DNA from: UKL13-2 sp043744255
GTDB lineage: Bacteria > Pseudomonadota > Gammaproteobacteria > Burkholderiales > Usitatibacteraceae
Assembly (NCBI GenBank): GCA_043744255.1
Contig: JAYTVA010000051.1
Span: forward strand, 1 to 64,000
Reading direction: 5' to 3'
Length of the DNA: 64,000 nucleotides
The translations under genes and the position numbers were made by a program. Positions 16,664 through 25,023 of the stretch are shown here, piece by piece (the first letter of the stretch is position 1; every line of letters begins with the position of its first letter). The notes under the pieces were generated by a model. That model saw only the letters and a program-made list of their open reading frames with translations, had not been told where the DNA came from and did not search any database.

Positions 16664-17497
16664 TTAAGTGGGTGCCAGTTGACGATGAACTTCCTCGCCG
16701 ACCCGTATCAATTCTTGACGGTTAGCGCCGCCAGAGATGGCGTAGCCGAAATTCTTGTCCACCCAATAAAAAACATTTACCGGGCCATCCTGCGCGAACC
16801 GAAACGCCGTCTCCTGATTGGCGGCAGCACTAGGCGCTTCGCGGGTCACATACAAGGTCAGGCGCTGACCGACGCCGTCGTGGTACATGAACTGCGCCAC
16901 CGGACCGCTCTCGCCCGGCAGCAATCGGCCACCGATCAGCTCGTAGCCAATGTTCTTCAAATCGGGCGGTTTGACCTCGGTGCCGAGGCGCTTCGACAGC
17001 CACTCCACCAACTGCGGTTCGTGATCGGCACCGACTTCAACTGGCCGACGTACCTCCGGGCTATACACCACGTGAGCCACCGCTGCGCGGTGCGCGAAAT
17101 GCGCAATCGGTTGAAAGCCGGTGGTCGGCGGCGTACTCGCAGCCGCAACCCGAGCCGGCGATTCAGTTCCTGATTGCGCGTGCATGAACCAACCCACGCT
17201 ACCACTGACCATCGCCAGCGATGCGGCCATCGCGATCTGCGCGAATTGGCGGAACGCCACCACGCTGCGCCTCGGTGCCAATGGCAGGCGATGCGGGATC
17301 GGCTCCTTGAGGATGTCGGCGTACAGCGCCGCAATCGATTCGTTTTGTGTGCGCCACACCTCGACTTCTGCGCGATGTTCCGGGTGCGCATCAAGATACA
17401 CCTCGACATCGGCACGGCGCGCATCGGACAGTAGATCATCCGCGTAGGCGTGCAATTCGGCCTCGCGGATGGGTGCAGAAGATGTATAGATTTTCAT
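16664..17497 (-). CDS. Anti-sigma factor, membrane-spanning
   Basis: A 277-residue predicted anti-sigma factor for the ECF sigma factor encoded just upstream. The N-terminal cytoplasmic part (REAELHAYADDLLSDARRA onward) has the anti-sigma fold sequence but lacks the zinc-binding Cys motif of ZAS proteins. One membrane helix lies at about residues 85-108 (FAQIAMAASLAMVSGSVGWF). The periplasmic C-terminal domain could sense metal or a partner protein. Its ATG overlaps the sigma stop codon (ATGA), the usual coupled arrangement. Confidence 0.85.
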   Translation of the reverse strand: MKIYTSSAPIREAELHAYADDLLSDARRADVEVYLDAHPEHRAEVEVWRTQNESIAALYADILKEPIPHRLPLAPRRSVVAFRQFAQIAMAASLAMVSGSVGWFMHAQSGTESPARVAAASTPPTTGFQPIAHFAHRAAVAHVVYSPEVRRPVEVGADHEPQLVEWLSKRLGTEVKPPDLKNIGYELIGGRLLPGESGPVAQFMYHDGVGQRLTLYVTREAPSAAANQETAFRFAQDGPVNVFYWVDKNFGYAISGGANRQELIRVGEEVHRQLAPT

Positions 17498-18003
17498 TTG
17501 ACAATCTTAAGATTACTGACGTGGTCGCGCGCCGCCAAGCCGTCGCGCAGACGAGCGCGGGCACGCGATAGCCGCGACATCACGGTGCCCAACGGTACGC
17601 CAAGCACCTCGGCAATTTGTTCGTAGTTAAGCTGTTCCACCGCGACCAGCATCAGCACTTCGCGTTGATCCGGTGGCAATTTATCCAATGCGGCCGAGAG
17701 GTCGCGCACTTCAAGCGTATCGGTTTGGGTGGCGCGCGTCGGCAGGTCGTGGATCTCGTCATCGAAGGCTTCCACTTCCTGCCTGGACTGGCCGCGATAT
17801 TTGTCGATGTGCAAGTTATGCATGATGCTGAACATCCACGCCCGCAGATCGCGCCCGCGCTGCCACAGATGTAAGCGGTTCCACGCCCGCTCCAACGTAT
17901 CCTGCACCAAATCATCAGCATCTTCGCGACTGCCGCCCAACGCCCGCGCATAGCGGCGCAGGCGTGGAATGCAAGCAATGATCTGGGCGTTGTCGTCAGA
18001 CAT
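17494..18003 (-). CDS. ECF RNA polymerase sigma factor
   Basis: A 169-residue group IV sigma factor. Region 2 is visible as SREDADDLVQDTLERAW followed by LRAWMFSIMHNLHIDKYR. Region 4 follows as LPPDQREVLMLVAVEQLNYE with helix-turn-helix EVLGVPLGTVMSRLSRAR. I chose the ATG at 18003; an upstream start at 18042 would overlap the preceding gene. It sits between the COG4315 gene and its anti-sigma gene inside a copper-handling island, so it probably controls some or all of that island. Confidence 0.93.
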   Translation of the reverse strand: MSDDNAQIIACIPRLRRYARALGGSREDADDLVQDTLERAWNRLHLWQRGRDLRAWMFSIMHNLHIDKYRGQSRQEVEAFDDEIHDLPTRATQTDTLEVRDLSAALDKLPPDQREVLMLVAVEQLNYEQIAEVLGVPLGTVMSRLSRARARLRDGLAARDHVSNLKIVK

Positions 18004-18020
18004 GGATTGGATCGGCGCAA

Positions 18021-18413
18021 TTAACCCTTGACCACGTGCCAAACATCCTTGAAGTTGTCGCCCGTGCGGTCACCGGTTTTTTTGTCCGGCGCGTATAGAT
18101 ACAGCGGCTTGCCTTTGTAGGCAAGTTGCTTGGCACCGTCGTCGCGGGTGATCTGACTAAAATCAGCTTCAGTCTTGGCGTCGACCGCGACCAGCGCGGG
18201 CGGCCACAGCGTCGCGCAGGGGCCGTTGCAGACGCTCTTGCCACTGTTCGCTACGTCTTTGTCAAACGTGTAAAGGGTCATCCCGGCGGCGTTGACCAGA
18301 ATGCCGTCTGCCTGTTTGGCCGGGGCTTCGGCGGCCAATACCGCTTGTGACAGACCAAATAGCAAGGTGGTGATAGTAATGGTGATGGCGGACAACTGTT
18401 TACTTAATTTCAT
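18021..18413 (-). CDS. Secreted COG4315-type protein with two YxFxxD motifs
   Basis: A 130-residue exported protein with a clear signal peptide (ITTLLFGLSQAVLA). It carries the two signature repeats of the COG4315 family, YTFDKD at residues 48-53 and YLYAPD at 105-110, plus the conserved CNGPCATLWPP motif between them. The function of the family is unknown; members are often encoded beside ECF sigma factors. The start at 18413 is preceded by an AAGGA site. It is the first gene of the leftward sigma operon. A possible ECF-type promoter lies 44-71 bases upstream. Confidence 0.85.
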   Translation of the reverse strand: MKLSKQLSAITITITTLLFGLSQAVLAAEAPAKQADGILVNAAGMTLYTFDKDVANSGKSVCNGPCATLWPPALVAVDAKTEADFSQITRDDGAKQLAYKGKPLYLYAPDKKTGDRTGDNFKDVWHVVKG

Positions 18414-18456
18414 TTCATTTTCCTTTAGTGGGGCTGAATGGGTGACTACACCGAGG

Positions 18457-18484
18457 TATACGGAAGTGATGACAAAACCCTTCC
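18457..18484 (-). promoter_or_regulatory. Candidate ECF-type promoter
   Basis: On the minus strand GGAAGG (18484-18479) and CGTATA (18462-18457) are separated by 16 bases. This fits the general GGAA...CGT pattern of ECF sigma promoters and would place the start site about 40 bases before the COG4315 gene. The motif was found by eye and has no second copy to support it. Confidence 0.35.
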
Positions 18485-18618
18485 TAAAAAGTGAAATTTT
18501 TTTGTGTGTGCCGCAAACAGGTGCGGGCGCGGCGGTGTCAGCTCGTCGCAGTATTAGTTCGTCGCAGTGTCCGCTCCTCGCAGATCGAACCAAACTCCGC
18601 CTCTGCTATCATAGGTTC

Positions 18619-18984
18619 ATGAAACGTAGCGTCCTACAAAAACTCATTCTCGCTTGGTTAATCGCTTGGCTCCCGCTGGCGGGCGCGTTTGCAGCCACGA
18701 TGCCGGTGTTTGCGTGGGCGGCAGCTAGCAATGTGGTGACAATGGAGGCGAACGACGATAGCGCCATGTCGGCAATGCCGTGCCATCAAGCGAAGCAGTC
18801 CACCGGCGATTCAACCTGCACGCATTGCGTGCTCTGCCACATCGCGGGTACCACGTTGCTCCCCGCGCTGCCAGTAGTGACCGCGAGCACACAGCATGAC
18901 CGTTCGGAAGCGGCAGTGGTTGTGTCGTTTACCAGCTTCGTCCCCGCGCTACCGCAGCGCCCTCCGTCATTCTCTCGCGCGTAA
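18619..18984 (+). CDS. DUF2946-like periplasmic Cys/His protein
   Basis: A 121-residue small exported or membrane-tethered protein. The N-terminal hydrophobic segment (LILAWLIAWLPLAGAFA) is followed by a Cys/His cluster (MPCHQAK, then CTHCVLCH) and a C-terminal PALPQRPPSF tail, the pattern of DUF2946 proteins of copper loci. It probably binds metal. It is divergent from the COG4315/sigma operon and begins the rightward copper gene set. The 205-base gap between them holds both promoters and a tandem-like CTCGTCGCAG-type repeat. Confidence 0.75.
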   Translation: MKRSVLQKLILAWLIAWLPLAGAFAATMPVFAWAAASNVVTMEANDDSAMSAMPCHQAKQSTGDSTCTHCVLCHIAGTTLLPALPVVTASTQHDRSEAAVVVSFTSFVPALPQRPPSFSRA

Positions 18985-19082
18985 TCCGCCGGGAGTTTTT
19001 CAGACCGTAGATCGTGCGAGGGCATTGCCCTTGCGACATCGCGTCGTTCTCCCGGTGATTCTTTCAACCGTCGGAGAACCCT

Positions 19083-19418
19083 ATGTTTCGATACACCTTC
19101 ATGATTGCTGCGACCTGCGCATTTTCACTCTCGGTCGCGGCACAGCATCAGCATGGCTCGCCCGCGATCCCGGCAGAGCCCAAAACTACAGCGCCCACCA
19201 CCGCGGCACCTAGCATCGCGCCACCCGCAACCGCGAAACCGCCCATGCGCCTCACTACCAGCCTTGACACCGGCCTCGAAAACTATCGACGTTTCAAGGT
19301 CGATGAGCCCCTGCTCGATTGGCGCGCAACGAACAATAGCGTACAAACCATCGGCGGTTGGCGCAGCTATGCGAAAGAAGCGATGCGAGCGAATGCCGCG
19401 TCGGGGGAAACGAAATGA
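19083..19418 (+). CDS. Small periplasmic protein of the copper operon
   Basis: A 111-residue protein with a short signal peptide ending near SLSVAAQ, an HQHG metal-ligand-like motif right after it, a low-complexity Pro/Ala/Thr linker (about residues 30-54), and a conserved-looking C-terminal part (ENYRRFKVDEPLLDWRATN). I do not recognise a family. Its stop codon overlaps the ATG of the TolC-type gene, so the two are translationally coupled. A role in periplasmic copper handling is inferred from context only. Confidence 0.7.
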   Translation: MFRYTFMIAATCAFSLSVAAQHQHGSPAIPAEPKTTAPTTAAPSIAPPATAKPPMRLTTSLDTGLENYRRFKVDEPLLDWRATNNSVQTIGGWRSYAKEAMRANAASGETK

Positions 19419-20830
19419 TCGCCCGCAAAACACTCTCGTGCGTGAGCATCGCGGCGCTGCTGACGGGGTGTGCCACTACCGCCATTGAACGCAACGGCGC
19501 ATTCGTCGATGGCTTTGCCAAAGACAAAATTGGCGCATCCGCCACCATGCAAAAAACGCTGGAAGACCGCGCCAGTGCTCGCGTTTCGGCAGATACGTTA
19601 TTGCAAAAACCATTGGCAGCCGATGATGCCGTGCGTGTGGCGCTGGCGTTGAGCCCGGCGTTTCAGGCGATGTTGGCCGACGGTGCGGCGATGTCGGCGG
19701 CGGCAACGCAATCGGCGCGCATGTCCAATCCGTTGTTCAAGTTTGATCGCCTCACGCGTCGTGAAAATGGCGCGGTGGATCTCGATATTGGCCGCATGTT
19801 GTCGGTGTCGCTATTGGAACTGATCTATCTGCCATCGCGCCTCAAGGTGGCAGGTGCGCTGCAAACACAGGCGCAGTTACGTGGCGCCGCGAGCGTGGTG
19901 GAGACAGCGGCGAGCACCCGCCAAGCATGGGTGCGTGCGGTGGCCGCACAGCAGGCGTTGGTCTACCATCAGCAGGTGATGGAAGCGGCCGACGCGAGCG
20001 CGGAGTTGGCCAAGCGCATGTATCAGGTGGGCAACTTCAGCAAGCTGCAACGGGCACGCCAGCAGGCGTTCTATGCGGATGCAGCGGTGCAACTGGCGCG
20101 CGGCAAACAGGCAGCAACCGCAACGCGTGAGGCGCTGGTGCGCGTCCTTGGGCTGGATACCGACCTCGCCGCGAAACTGACCCTGCCGCCGCGTCTGCCG
20201 GACTTGCCGATGCAAATGAAAACGGAAATCGAGATCGCGCAATCGGCGATCAATCAGCGGCTCGATGTGCAGATGGCAGCGGCGGAGCTTCGTACCATCG
20301 CCAGCAAGAACGGCTTCACCACAGCGAATAGCTTCGTCAACGCGTTTCACCTTGGCGCGGTACGCAACAGCGCGACCGGCAAACCGGCACAGCGCGGGTA
20401 CGAACTCGAGCTCGCGATCCCGATTTTTGATTGGGGTGACGCGCGCCGCGCTGAGGGGAGAGCCAAGTACATGGCCGCGATGCAGCGCACGGCGCAAACC
20501 GCTATTGACGCGGAATCGAGCGTGCGCGAGCAATACGCTGCGTGGCGCACTGCCTACGATTTGTCAAAACACTATCGCACCGAGATCGTGCCGCTGCACA
20601 AGACAATTGCCGATGAAGTGCAGCTCAAATACAACGGCATGTTGGCGAGCGTGTTCGATCTGCTTGCCGAGACGCGCACACAAATTGGCACCGTGGTGAT
20701 GGCCATCGATGCTGAGCGTGATTTTTGGTTGGCGGATGCGGCGTTACAAGCGACGCTGCTGGGCAAGCCCACCGCAGGCGTGATGATGGACGCCAAAGTT
20801 GACACTAGCGGCGCTGGCCAAGGCCACTGA
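19415..20830 (+). CDS. TolC-family outer membrane efflux lipoprotein
   Basis: A 471-residue outer-membrane channel-type protein. The N terminus has a lipoprotein signal with lipobox (ALLTGC). Two TolC/OEP repeats follow, with long helices such as ASTRQAWVRAVAAQQAL and SSVREQYAAWRTAYDLSKHY. It resembles CusC/CzcC-like channels, but no RND pump or membrane-fusion gene is nearby. It either works with a pump encoded elsewhere or serves a pump-independent outer-membrane role in this copper operon. The ATG at 19415 overlaps the preceding stop codon. Confidence 0.88.
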   Translation: MIARKTLSCVSIAALLTGCATTAIERNGAFVDGFAKDKIGASATMQKTLEDRASARVSADTLLQKPLAADDAVRVALALSPAFQAMLADGAAMSAAATQSARMSNPLFKFDRLTRRENGAVDLDIGRMLSVSLLELIYLPSRLKVAGALQTQAQLRGAASVVETAASTRQAWVRAVAAQQALVYHQQVMEAADASAELAKRMYQVGNFSKLQRARQQAFYADAAVQLARGKQAATATREALVRVLGLDTDLAAKLTLPPRLPDLPMQMKTEIEIAQSAINQRLDVQMAAAELRTIASKNGFTTANSFVNAFHLGAVRNSATGKPAQRGYELELAIPIFDWGDARRAEGRAKYMAAMQRTAQTAIDAESSVREQYAAWRTAYDLSKHYRTEIVPLHKTIADEVQLKYNGMLASVFDLLAETRTQIGTVVMAIDAERDFWLADAALQATLLGKPTAGVMMDAKVDTSGAGQGH

Positions 20831-20858
20831 TCGCACCACTAAAATTGACGAGAATCCT

Positions 20859-22280
20859 ATGACCAACCGAAGACAGTTTCTATCTGGTGCCAGCGTGCTC
20901 GCAACCGCTGCTGTAGTGAGTAAAGCCGCAATGGGTGCGGTGCCCGAAGCCGCGACGCAGACCACTGCCACCATGGCCGCACCATTGTTCCCGCAATCGG
21001 GGCGACCCTACAACCCAGTCGTGACCTTGAATGGCTGGACGCTGCCGTTTCGCATGAAGAATGGCTGGAAGGAATTCCACCTCGTCGCCGAGCCGGTCGT
21101 TCGCGAAATCGCGCCCGGCATGAAGGCGCGCCTGTGGGGTTACAACGGCCAGTCGCCGGGGCCCACCATCGAAGTCGTCGAGGGTGACAAGGTGCGCTTG
21201 TTCGTCACCAACAAGCTACCGGAGCACACGACGATTCACTGGCACGGCCAGCGCTTGCCGAACGGCATGGATGGCGTGGGCGGTCTCACGCAACCGCAGA
21301 TTGATCCGGGCAAAACGTTTGTCTACGAATTCGAGGCGCGTCGCCCCGGTACGTTCATGTATCACCCGCATGCGGATGAGATGACGCAAATGGCGATGGG
21401 GATGATGGGGATGTGGGTAACGCATCCGAAAGAGCCGAAGTCACTGGCCGGTTATCAGGACTGTGATCGTGATTTTTGTTTTCTGCTCAACGCCTACGAC
21501 ATCGAGCCCGGTAGCGCCGTGCCGAAGGTAAACACGATGCTCGATTTCAATTTATGGACGTGGAATTCGCGCGCGTTTCCGGGCATCGACTCATTGGTTT
21601 GTAGATTGAATGACCGCGTGCGGATTCGCATCGGCAATCTCACCATGACCAATCATCCGATCCATTTGCATGGCCACGAATTTGTGGTGACGCAAACCGA
21701 TGGCGGCATCGTGCCTGCGACCGCGCGCTGGCCCGAGGTGACGACCGACGTCGCCGTGGGGCAAATGCGCGCCATCGAATTCATCGCTACTGAGCCTGGC
21801 GACTGGGCGTTTCACTGCCACAAATCGCATCACACGATGAACGCGATGGGCCACGATGTGCCCACGATGATCGGCGTCGATCATCGCGAGGTGGTGAGCA
21901 AAATCACCAAGCTCATTCCCGAATACATGGTGATGGGCGAGCGCGGCATGGCCGACATGGGTGAGATGGAAATGCCGTTGCCAGATAACACGCTACCGAT
22001 GATGACCGGCACCGGCCAATTCGGCCCGGTGGAGATGGGCGGCATGTTCACCACGCTGAAGGTGCGTGAAAATCAGGCACGCAATGACTATAAAGATCCG
22101 GGTGATTATGCGTTCCCGAAAAATTCCGTTGCGTACGAATGGAAAGGCGAATCACTGAACCCCATCACTGCACCAACTTCACAGAGCAGTGGTCTCGCAC
22201 CTGTGGGCACGAAAGCCAAACGCGAACTCACTGTCACCGTCCGCAAACCCGGTGCGGGTGGCGGCGGACATCAACACTAA
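20859..22280 (+). CDS. Tat-exported multicopper oxidase
   Basis: A 473-residue periplasmic multicopper oxidase, probably oxidising Cu(I) to less toxic Cu(II). The start at 20859 gives a Tat signal (NRRQFLSG). All copper motifs are present: HWHG (His127, His129), HPH (169-171), HPIHLHGH (266-273), and the type 1 site HCHKSHHTMNAM (Cys320, His325, Met330). A Met-rich segment at about residues 360-400 (GMADMGEMEMPLP) resembles the copper-binding insert of CueO/CopA-type oxidases. It lies 28 bases after the TolC-type gene. Confidence 0.93.
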   Translation: MTNRRQFLSGASVLATAAVVSKAAMGAVPEAATQTTATMAAPLFPQSGRPYNPVVTLNGWTLPFRMKNGWKEFHLVAEPVVREIAPGMKARLWGYNGQSPGPTIEVVEGDKVRLFVTNKLPEHTTIHWHGQRLPNGMDGVGGLTQPQIDPGKTFVYEFEARRPGTFMYHPHADEMTQMAMGMMGMWVTHPKEPKSLAGYQDCDRDFCFLLNAYDIEPGSAVPKVNTMLDFNLWTWNSRAFPGIDSLVCRLNDRVRIRIGNLTMTNHPIHLHGHEFVVTQTDGGIVPATARWPEVTTDVAVGQMRAIEFIATEPGDWAFHCHKSHHTMNAMGHDVPTMIGVDHREVVSKITKLIPEYMVMGERGMADMGEMEMPLPDNTLPMMTGTGQFGPVEMGGMFTTLKVRENQARNDYKDPGDYAFPKNSVAYEWKGESLNPITAPTSQSSGLAPVGTKAKRELTVTVRKPGAGGGGHQH

Positions 22281-22314
22281 ATCACACCTCCCTCATCTCT
22301 TCAAAGGAAATCAC

Positions 22315-23163
22315 ATGAAAAAATCTACTCTCAGTACTGCTCTATTCTTTATTTTTGTTGGCGCTAACGTACCCGCGTTTGCGCACACCGACGCGCCCCA
22401 CGCCGCCAAGAAAACCATCTCGCCAGATTTGCATCCTTGGGGTCAGGAGGGCGACGCGAAAAGGGTTTCGCGCACGATCAACATTCGCATGTCCGACAAA
22501 ATGCGGTTTACCCCCGACACCATCGACGTGAAACAAGGCGAGACGATTCGCTTCATCGTCAGAAACGGCGGCAAGGTGCTGCACGAAATGGTGATCGGCA
22601 CCGAGAAAGAATTGGCAGCGCACGCCGAGATGATGAAGAAGCATCCCAACATGGAACACGACGAGCCATTCATGGCCCATGTCGGCCCGACCAAGAAGGC
22701 GGATATGGTGTGGAAGTTTTCTGAGCCGGGAACGTTCACGTTCGCCTGCCTGATTCCAGGGCATTTTGAGGCGGGTATGAAAGGAACGATTCGCGTGAAG
22801 GCATTGGTGAGCAAAGCGCCGGGCGAGACGAAACCGTCAGGATTCACCCGCGTTGCGGCGGCGAACCCTGCTGCCACTGCACCGGCAGCGACCAGCGCGC
22901 CGACTGCGGTTGCAGCACCTTCGTCATCAGCACCACAGACCGAGATGACTGAAGGCGAAGTCAAAAAAGTGGATATAGACGCAAAGAAAATCACCTTGAA
23001 GCACGGTGAAATCAAAAACCTCGACATGACACCGATGACGATGGTGTTTCAGGTCAAGGATGAGGCGATGTTGAGCAAAGTGAAGGCCGGTGACAAAGTA
23101 AAATTCATTGCAGAAAAAACCAAAAGTGGTTTTGCGGTGACAACAATTGAGGTGACGAAATGA
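22315..23163 (+). CDS. Cupredoxin-CusF fusion protein
   Basis: A 282-residue periplasmic copper carrier combining two copper modules. After a signal peptide (residues 1-24) comes a plastocyanin-like domain whose type 1 ligands are His90, Cys145, His150 and Met155 (C-x4-H-x4-M). An Ala/Pro/Thr linker (about 170-205) leads to a CusF-like domain (about 208-282) with a MTPMTMVF motif. The Trp next to the Met pair in E. coli CusF appears absent. The AAGGAAA site supports the start. It probably shuttles copper to or from the upstream oxidase. The stop overlaps the next gene. Confidence 0.88.
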   Translation: MKKSTLSTALFFIFVGANVPAFAHTDAPHAAKKTISPDLHPWGQEGDAKRVSRTINIRMSDKMRFTPDTIDVKQGETIRFIVRNGGKVLHEMVIGTEKELAAHAEMMKKHPNMEHDEPFMAHVGPTKKADMVWKFSEPGTFTFACLIPGHFEAGMKGTIRVKALVSKAPGETKPSGFTRVAAANPAATAPAATSAPTAVAAPSSSAPQTEMTEGEVKKVDIDAKKITLKHGEIKNLDMTPMTMVFQVKDEAMLSKVKAGDKVKFIAEKTKSGFAVTTIEVTK

Positions 23164-23657
23164 GTGTGCAATCAAACTGGCAACGTCTGGGCGCAGGAAT
23201 ATTTTGCGCACTCGTCGCATCGGCGGGTGCGCACGAGAAGCCCGGCGCTGCGCCAGTAAAGGCGGCGGCTGTTTTGAGCCCCGCTGGCGAGCAGGTCGCG
23301 GCGACCGTGACGCAATTGCGTGATGCGATCAAGGCGGGCGACAAGGCACTGGTTGAGCGCGTGATGGCGGAGAGTGTGACGATTTTTGAGCAAGGAAGTG
23401 CAGAGAATTCACGCACGGAATATCTCTCGCATCACTTCACCGAGGATGTCGCGTTCGCAAAAGTAGTGCCGACCACCGTGGTTTCCACACAGGTTGAAGT
23501 GGACGGCAACACGGCGCAACTCACCGCGCTCGCGACTTCGGAAGGCCAATTCAAGGGCAAGCCAGTGAAGAATGCCAGCGTCGAAACTTATGTGTTGCGC
23601 CTGCGCGATGGCGCGTGGCGCGTTGAGCATATTCATTGGCCCTCACGTAAGCGCTAG
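23160..23657 (+). CDS. Exported NTF2-like (DUF4440-type) protein
   Basis: A 165-residue protein with an N-terminal signal-like segment (AGIFCALVASAGA) and an NTF2-like/SnoaL fold sequence (VTQLRDAIKAGDKALVERVM, then a C-terminal YVLRLRDGAWRVEHIHW). Such domains are small binding or catalytic modules; no function can be assigned. The start overlaps the stop of the cupredoxin-CusF gene (ATGA), placing it in the copper operon. Confidence 0.8.
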   Translation: MSVQSNWQRLGAGIFCALVASAGAHEKPGAAPVKAAAVLSPAGEQVAATVTQLRDAIKAGDKALVERVMAESVTIFEQGSAENSRTEYLSHHFTEDVAFAKVVPTTVVSTQVEVDGNTAQLTALATSEGQFKGKPVKNASVETYVLRLRDGAWRVEHIHWPSRKR

Positions 23658-23670
23658 CGCGATTGCGATC

Positions 23671-23853
23671 ATGCCGAGCGCTCGGCACATTCCGCTATTG
23701 CTGGTGCTGGCACCGGCGATCTGCTGCATCCCGTGCGTGCATACGTGGCTGTGTGTGTCAGTCTCGCTCGCAGCCGCGCTGGTGCTGTATGTCATCGCGG
23801 CCGTGGTCGGCGAGCTGCGGATTTTGCGCGGGTTGAAGGGTGGCGTAGAGTAA
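23671..23853 (+). CDS. Possible 60-residue membrane protein
   Basis: A short open frame 13 bases after the NTF2-like gene. It would encode two hydrophobic segments with four Cys (IPLLLVLAPAICCIPCVHTW and LAAALVLYVIAAVVGELRIL). Cys-rich small membrane proteins are common in metal operons, but no family is recognised and the ribosome-binding site is weak. It may not be a real gene. Confidence 0.4.
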   Translation: MPSARHIPLLLVLAPAICCIPCVHTWLCVSVSLAAALVLYVIAAVVGELRILRGLKGGVE

Positions 23854-23923
23854 CGAGTCTCACGCCGCGCAGGCTTTCATACCCGAGCGACGCCCGCCGC
23901 CACAAACCATCCATCGAAAAACT

Positions 23924-24319
23924 GTGCTTTCACACGTCTTCATCGGCATCACCGACTTTGACCGCGCGTTCAAGTTCTACAGCGCGATCATGCGCGACTT
24001 GCAGCTTCAGCTTAAGTTTTCCAATCCCGAACAATCGTGGGCAGGATGGATCGGACGGGACGCGCGACCCCTATTCGTGATCGGCAAGCCATTCAACGGC
24101 GAGATCGCTGCGCCCGGCAACGGGCAGATGGTGGCGCTGCTCGCCGCGAGCCGTGCCGCCGTCGTGACCGTGTATTCCACCGCCATGGCAAACGGTGGCG
24201 TCTGCGAGGGCCCACCAGGGTTGCGCACTCACTATCACCCCGATTATTTCGGCGCGTATTTTCGCGATCCCGATGGCAATAAGATTTGCGTCTGCTGCCA
24301 CCAACCGGACGCCACATGA
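23924..24319 (+). CDS. VOC (glyoxalase/bleomycin resistance) family protein
   Basis: A 131-residue single vicinal-oxygen-chelate domain protein. The typical start LSHVFIGITDFDRAFKFY and end YFGAYFRDPDGNKICVCCH, with the metal-ligand Glu/His positions partly kept, are visible. It starts at GTG. Members include lyases, dioxygenases and antibiotic-binding proteins; the substrate is unknown. A LysE-type exporter gene starts 1 base after its stop codon, so the two are probably co-expressed. Confidence 0.88.
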   Translation: MLSHVFIGITDFDRAFKFYSAIMRDLQLQLKFSNPEQSWAGWIGRDARPLFVIGKPFNGEIAAPGNGQMVALLAASRAAVVTVYSTAMANGGVCEGPPGLRTHYHPDYFGAYFRDPDGNKICVCCHQPDAT

Positions 24320-24320
24320 C

Positions 24321-24956
24321 ATGACCCTCGCCACTTGGCTCATCTATCTTTCTGCAGTCATCGTCCTCTGCGTCTCGCCCGGCCCCGGCGCATTGTCGAG
24401 CATGTCGGCGGGGATGAAATACGGCTGGGCACGCGGCATGTGGAATTGCCTCGGCATGCAGTTCGCGACTATGTTCAACGTACTCATCATTGCGCTGGGG
24501 TTGGGCGCGCTGTTGATGGCCAGCGAGCACGCGTTTCAAATCATGAAATGGGGTGGCGCGCTTTATCTCGTCTACCTCGGCGTTCAGAAATGGCGCGAAG
24601 TGCCGGTGCCGTTTGAAACCATCGCCGCCAATACCGAATTTAAGGACACCACGCGGCGTGGCATTTTCATGCAGGGCTTTTGGGTAAACCTGACCAACCC
24701 GAAGGGGCTGGTGTTCTTGCTTGCCGTGCTCCCGCAATTCATCGACCCCACGCGACCCACCGCGATGCAATACCTGATCCTCACGCTGACGCTGAATGTC
24801 GTCGATCTTGTGGTGATGGCGTGCTACACGGGGCTGGCGGCAAACGTGCTGCGGCTCTTGAAAGACCCGAGCCACATCAAGGCGACCAATCGCGTGCTGG
24901 GCAGTTTGTTTATTGCGGCGGGCGGGGCGTTGGCGGTGTTTAAGCGGGGGGTTTGA
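24321..24956 (+). CDS. LysE/RhtB-family exporter
   Basis: A 211-residue inner-membrane exporter of the LysE/RhtB family. It has the SPGPGALSSMSAGMKYGW signature near the N terminus, about six hydrophobic segments, and the central FMQGFWVNLTNPKGLVFLLA motif. These proteins export amino acids or related small molecules. It follows the VOC gene almost without a gap. The ATG at 24321 is preferred because upstream sequence overlaps the VOC frame. Confidence 0.9.
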   Translation: MTLATWLIYLSAVIVLCVSPGPGALSSMSAGMKYGWARGMWNCLGMQFATMFNVLIIALGLGALLMASEHAFQIMKWGGALYLVYLGVQKWREVPVPFETIAANTEFKDTTRRGIFMQGFWVNLTNPKGLVFLLAVLPQFIDPTRPTAMQYLILTLTLNVVDLVVMACYTGLAANVLRLLKDPSHIKATNRVLGSLFIAAGGALAVFKRGV

Positions 24957-25023
24957 CGTCGCTGCGCCAGACGCCGCAGTGGGTACGAGTAAGATCGCCT
25001 CTCCCCTCAACGCCTGCAATTCA

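Noticed and set aside
24093..25019. 308-codon antisense frame across VOC and LysE genes
   Set aside because: It runs against two well-recognised genes; its translation is Arg/His-rich and shows no domain.
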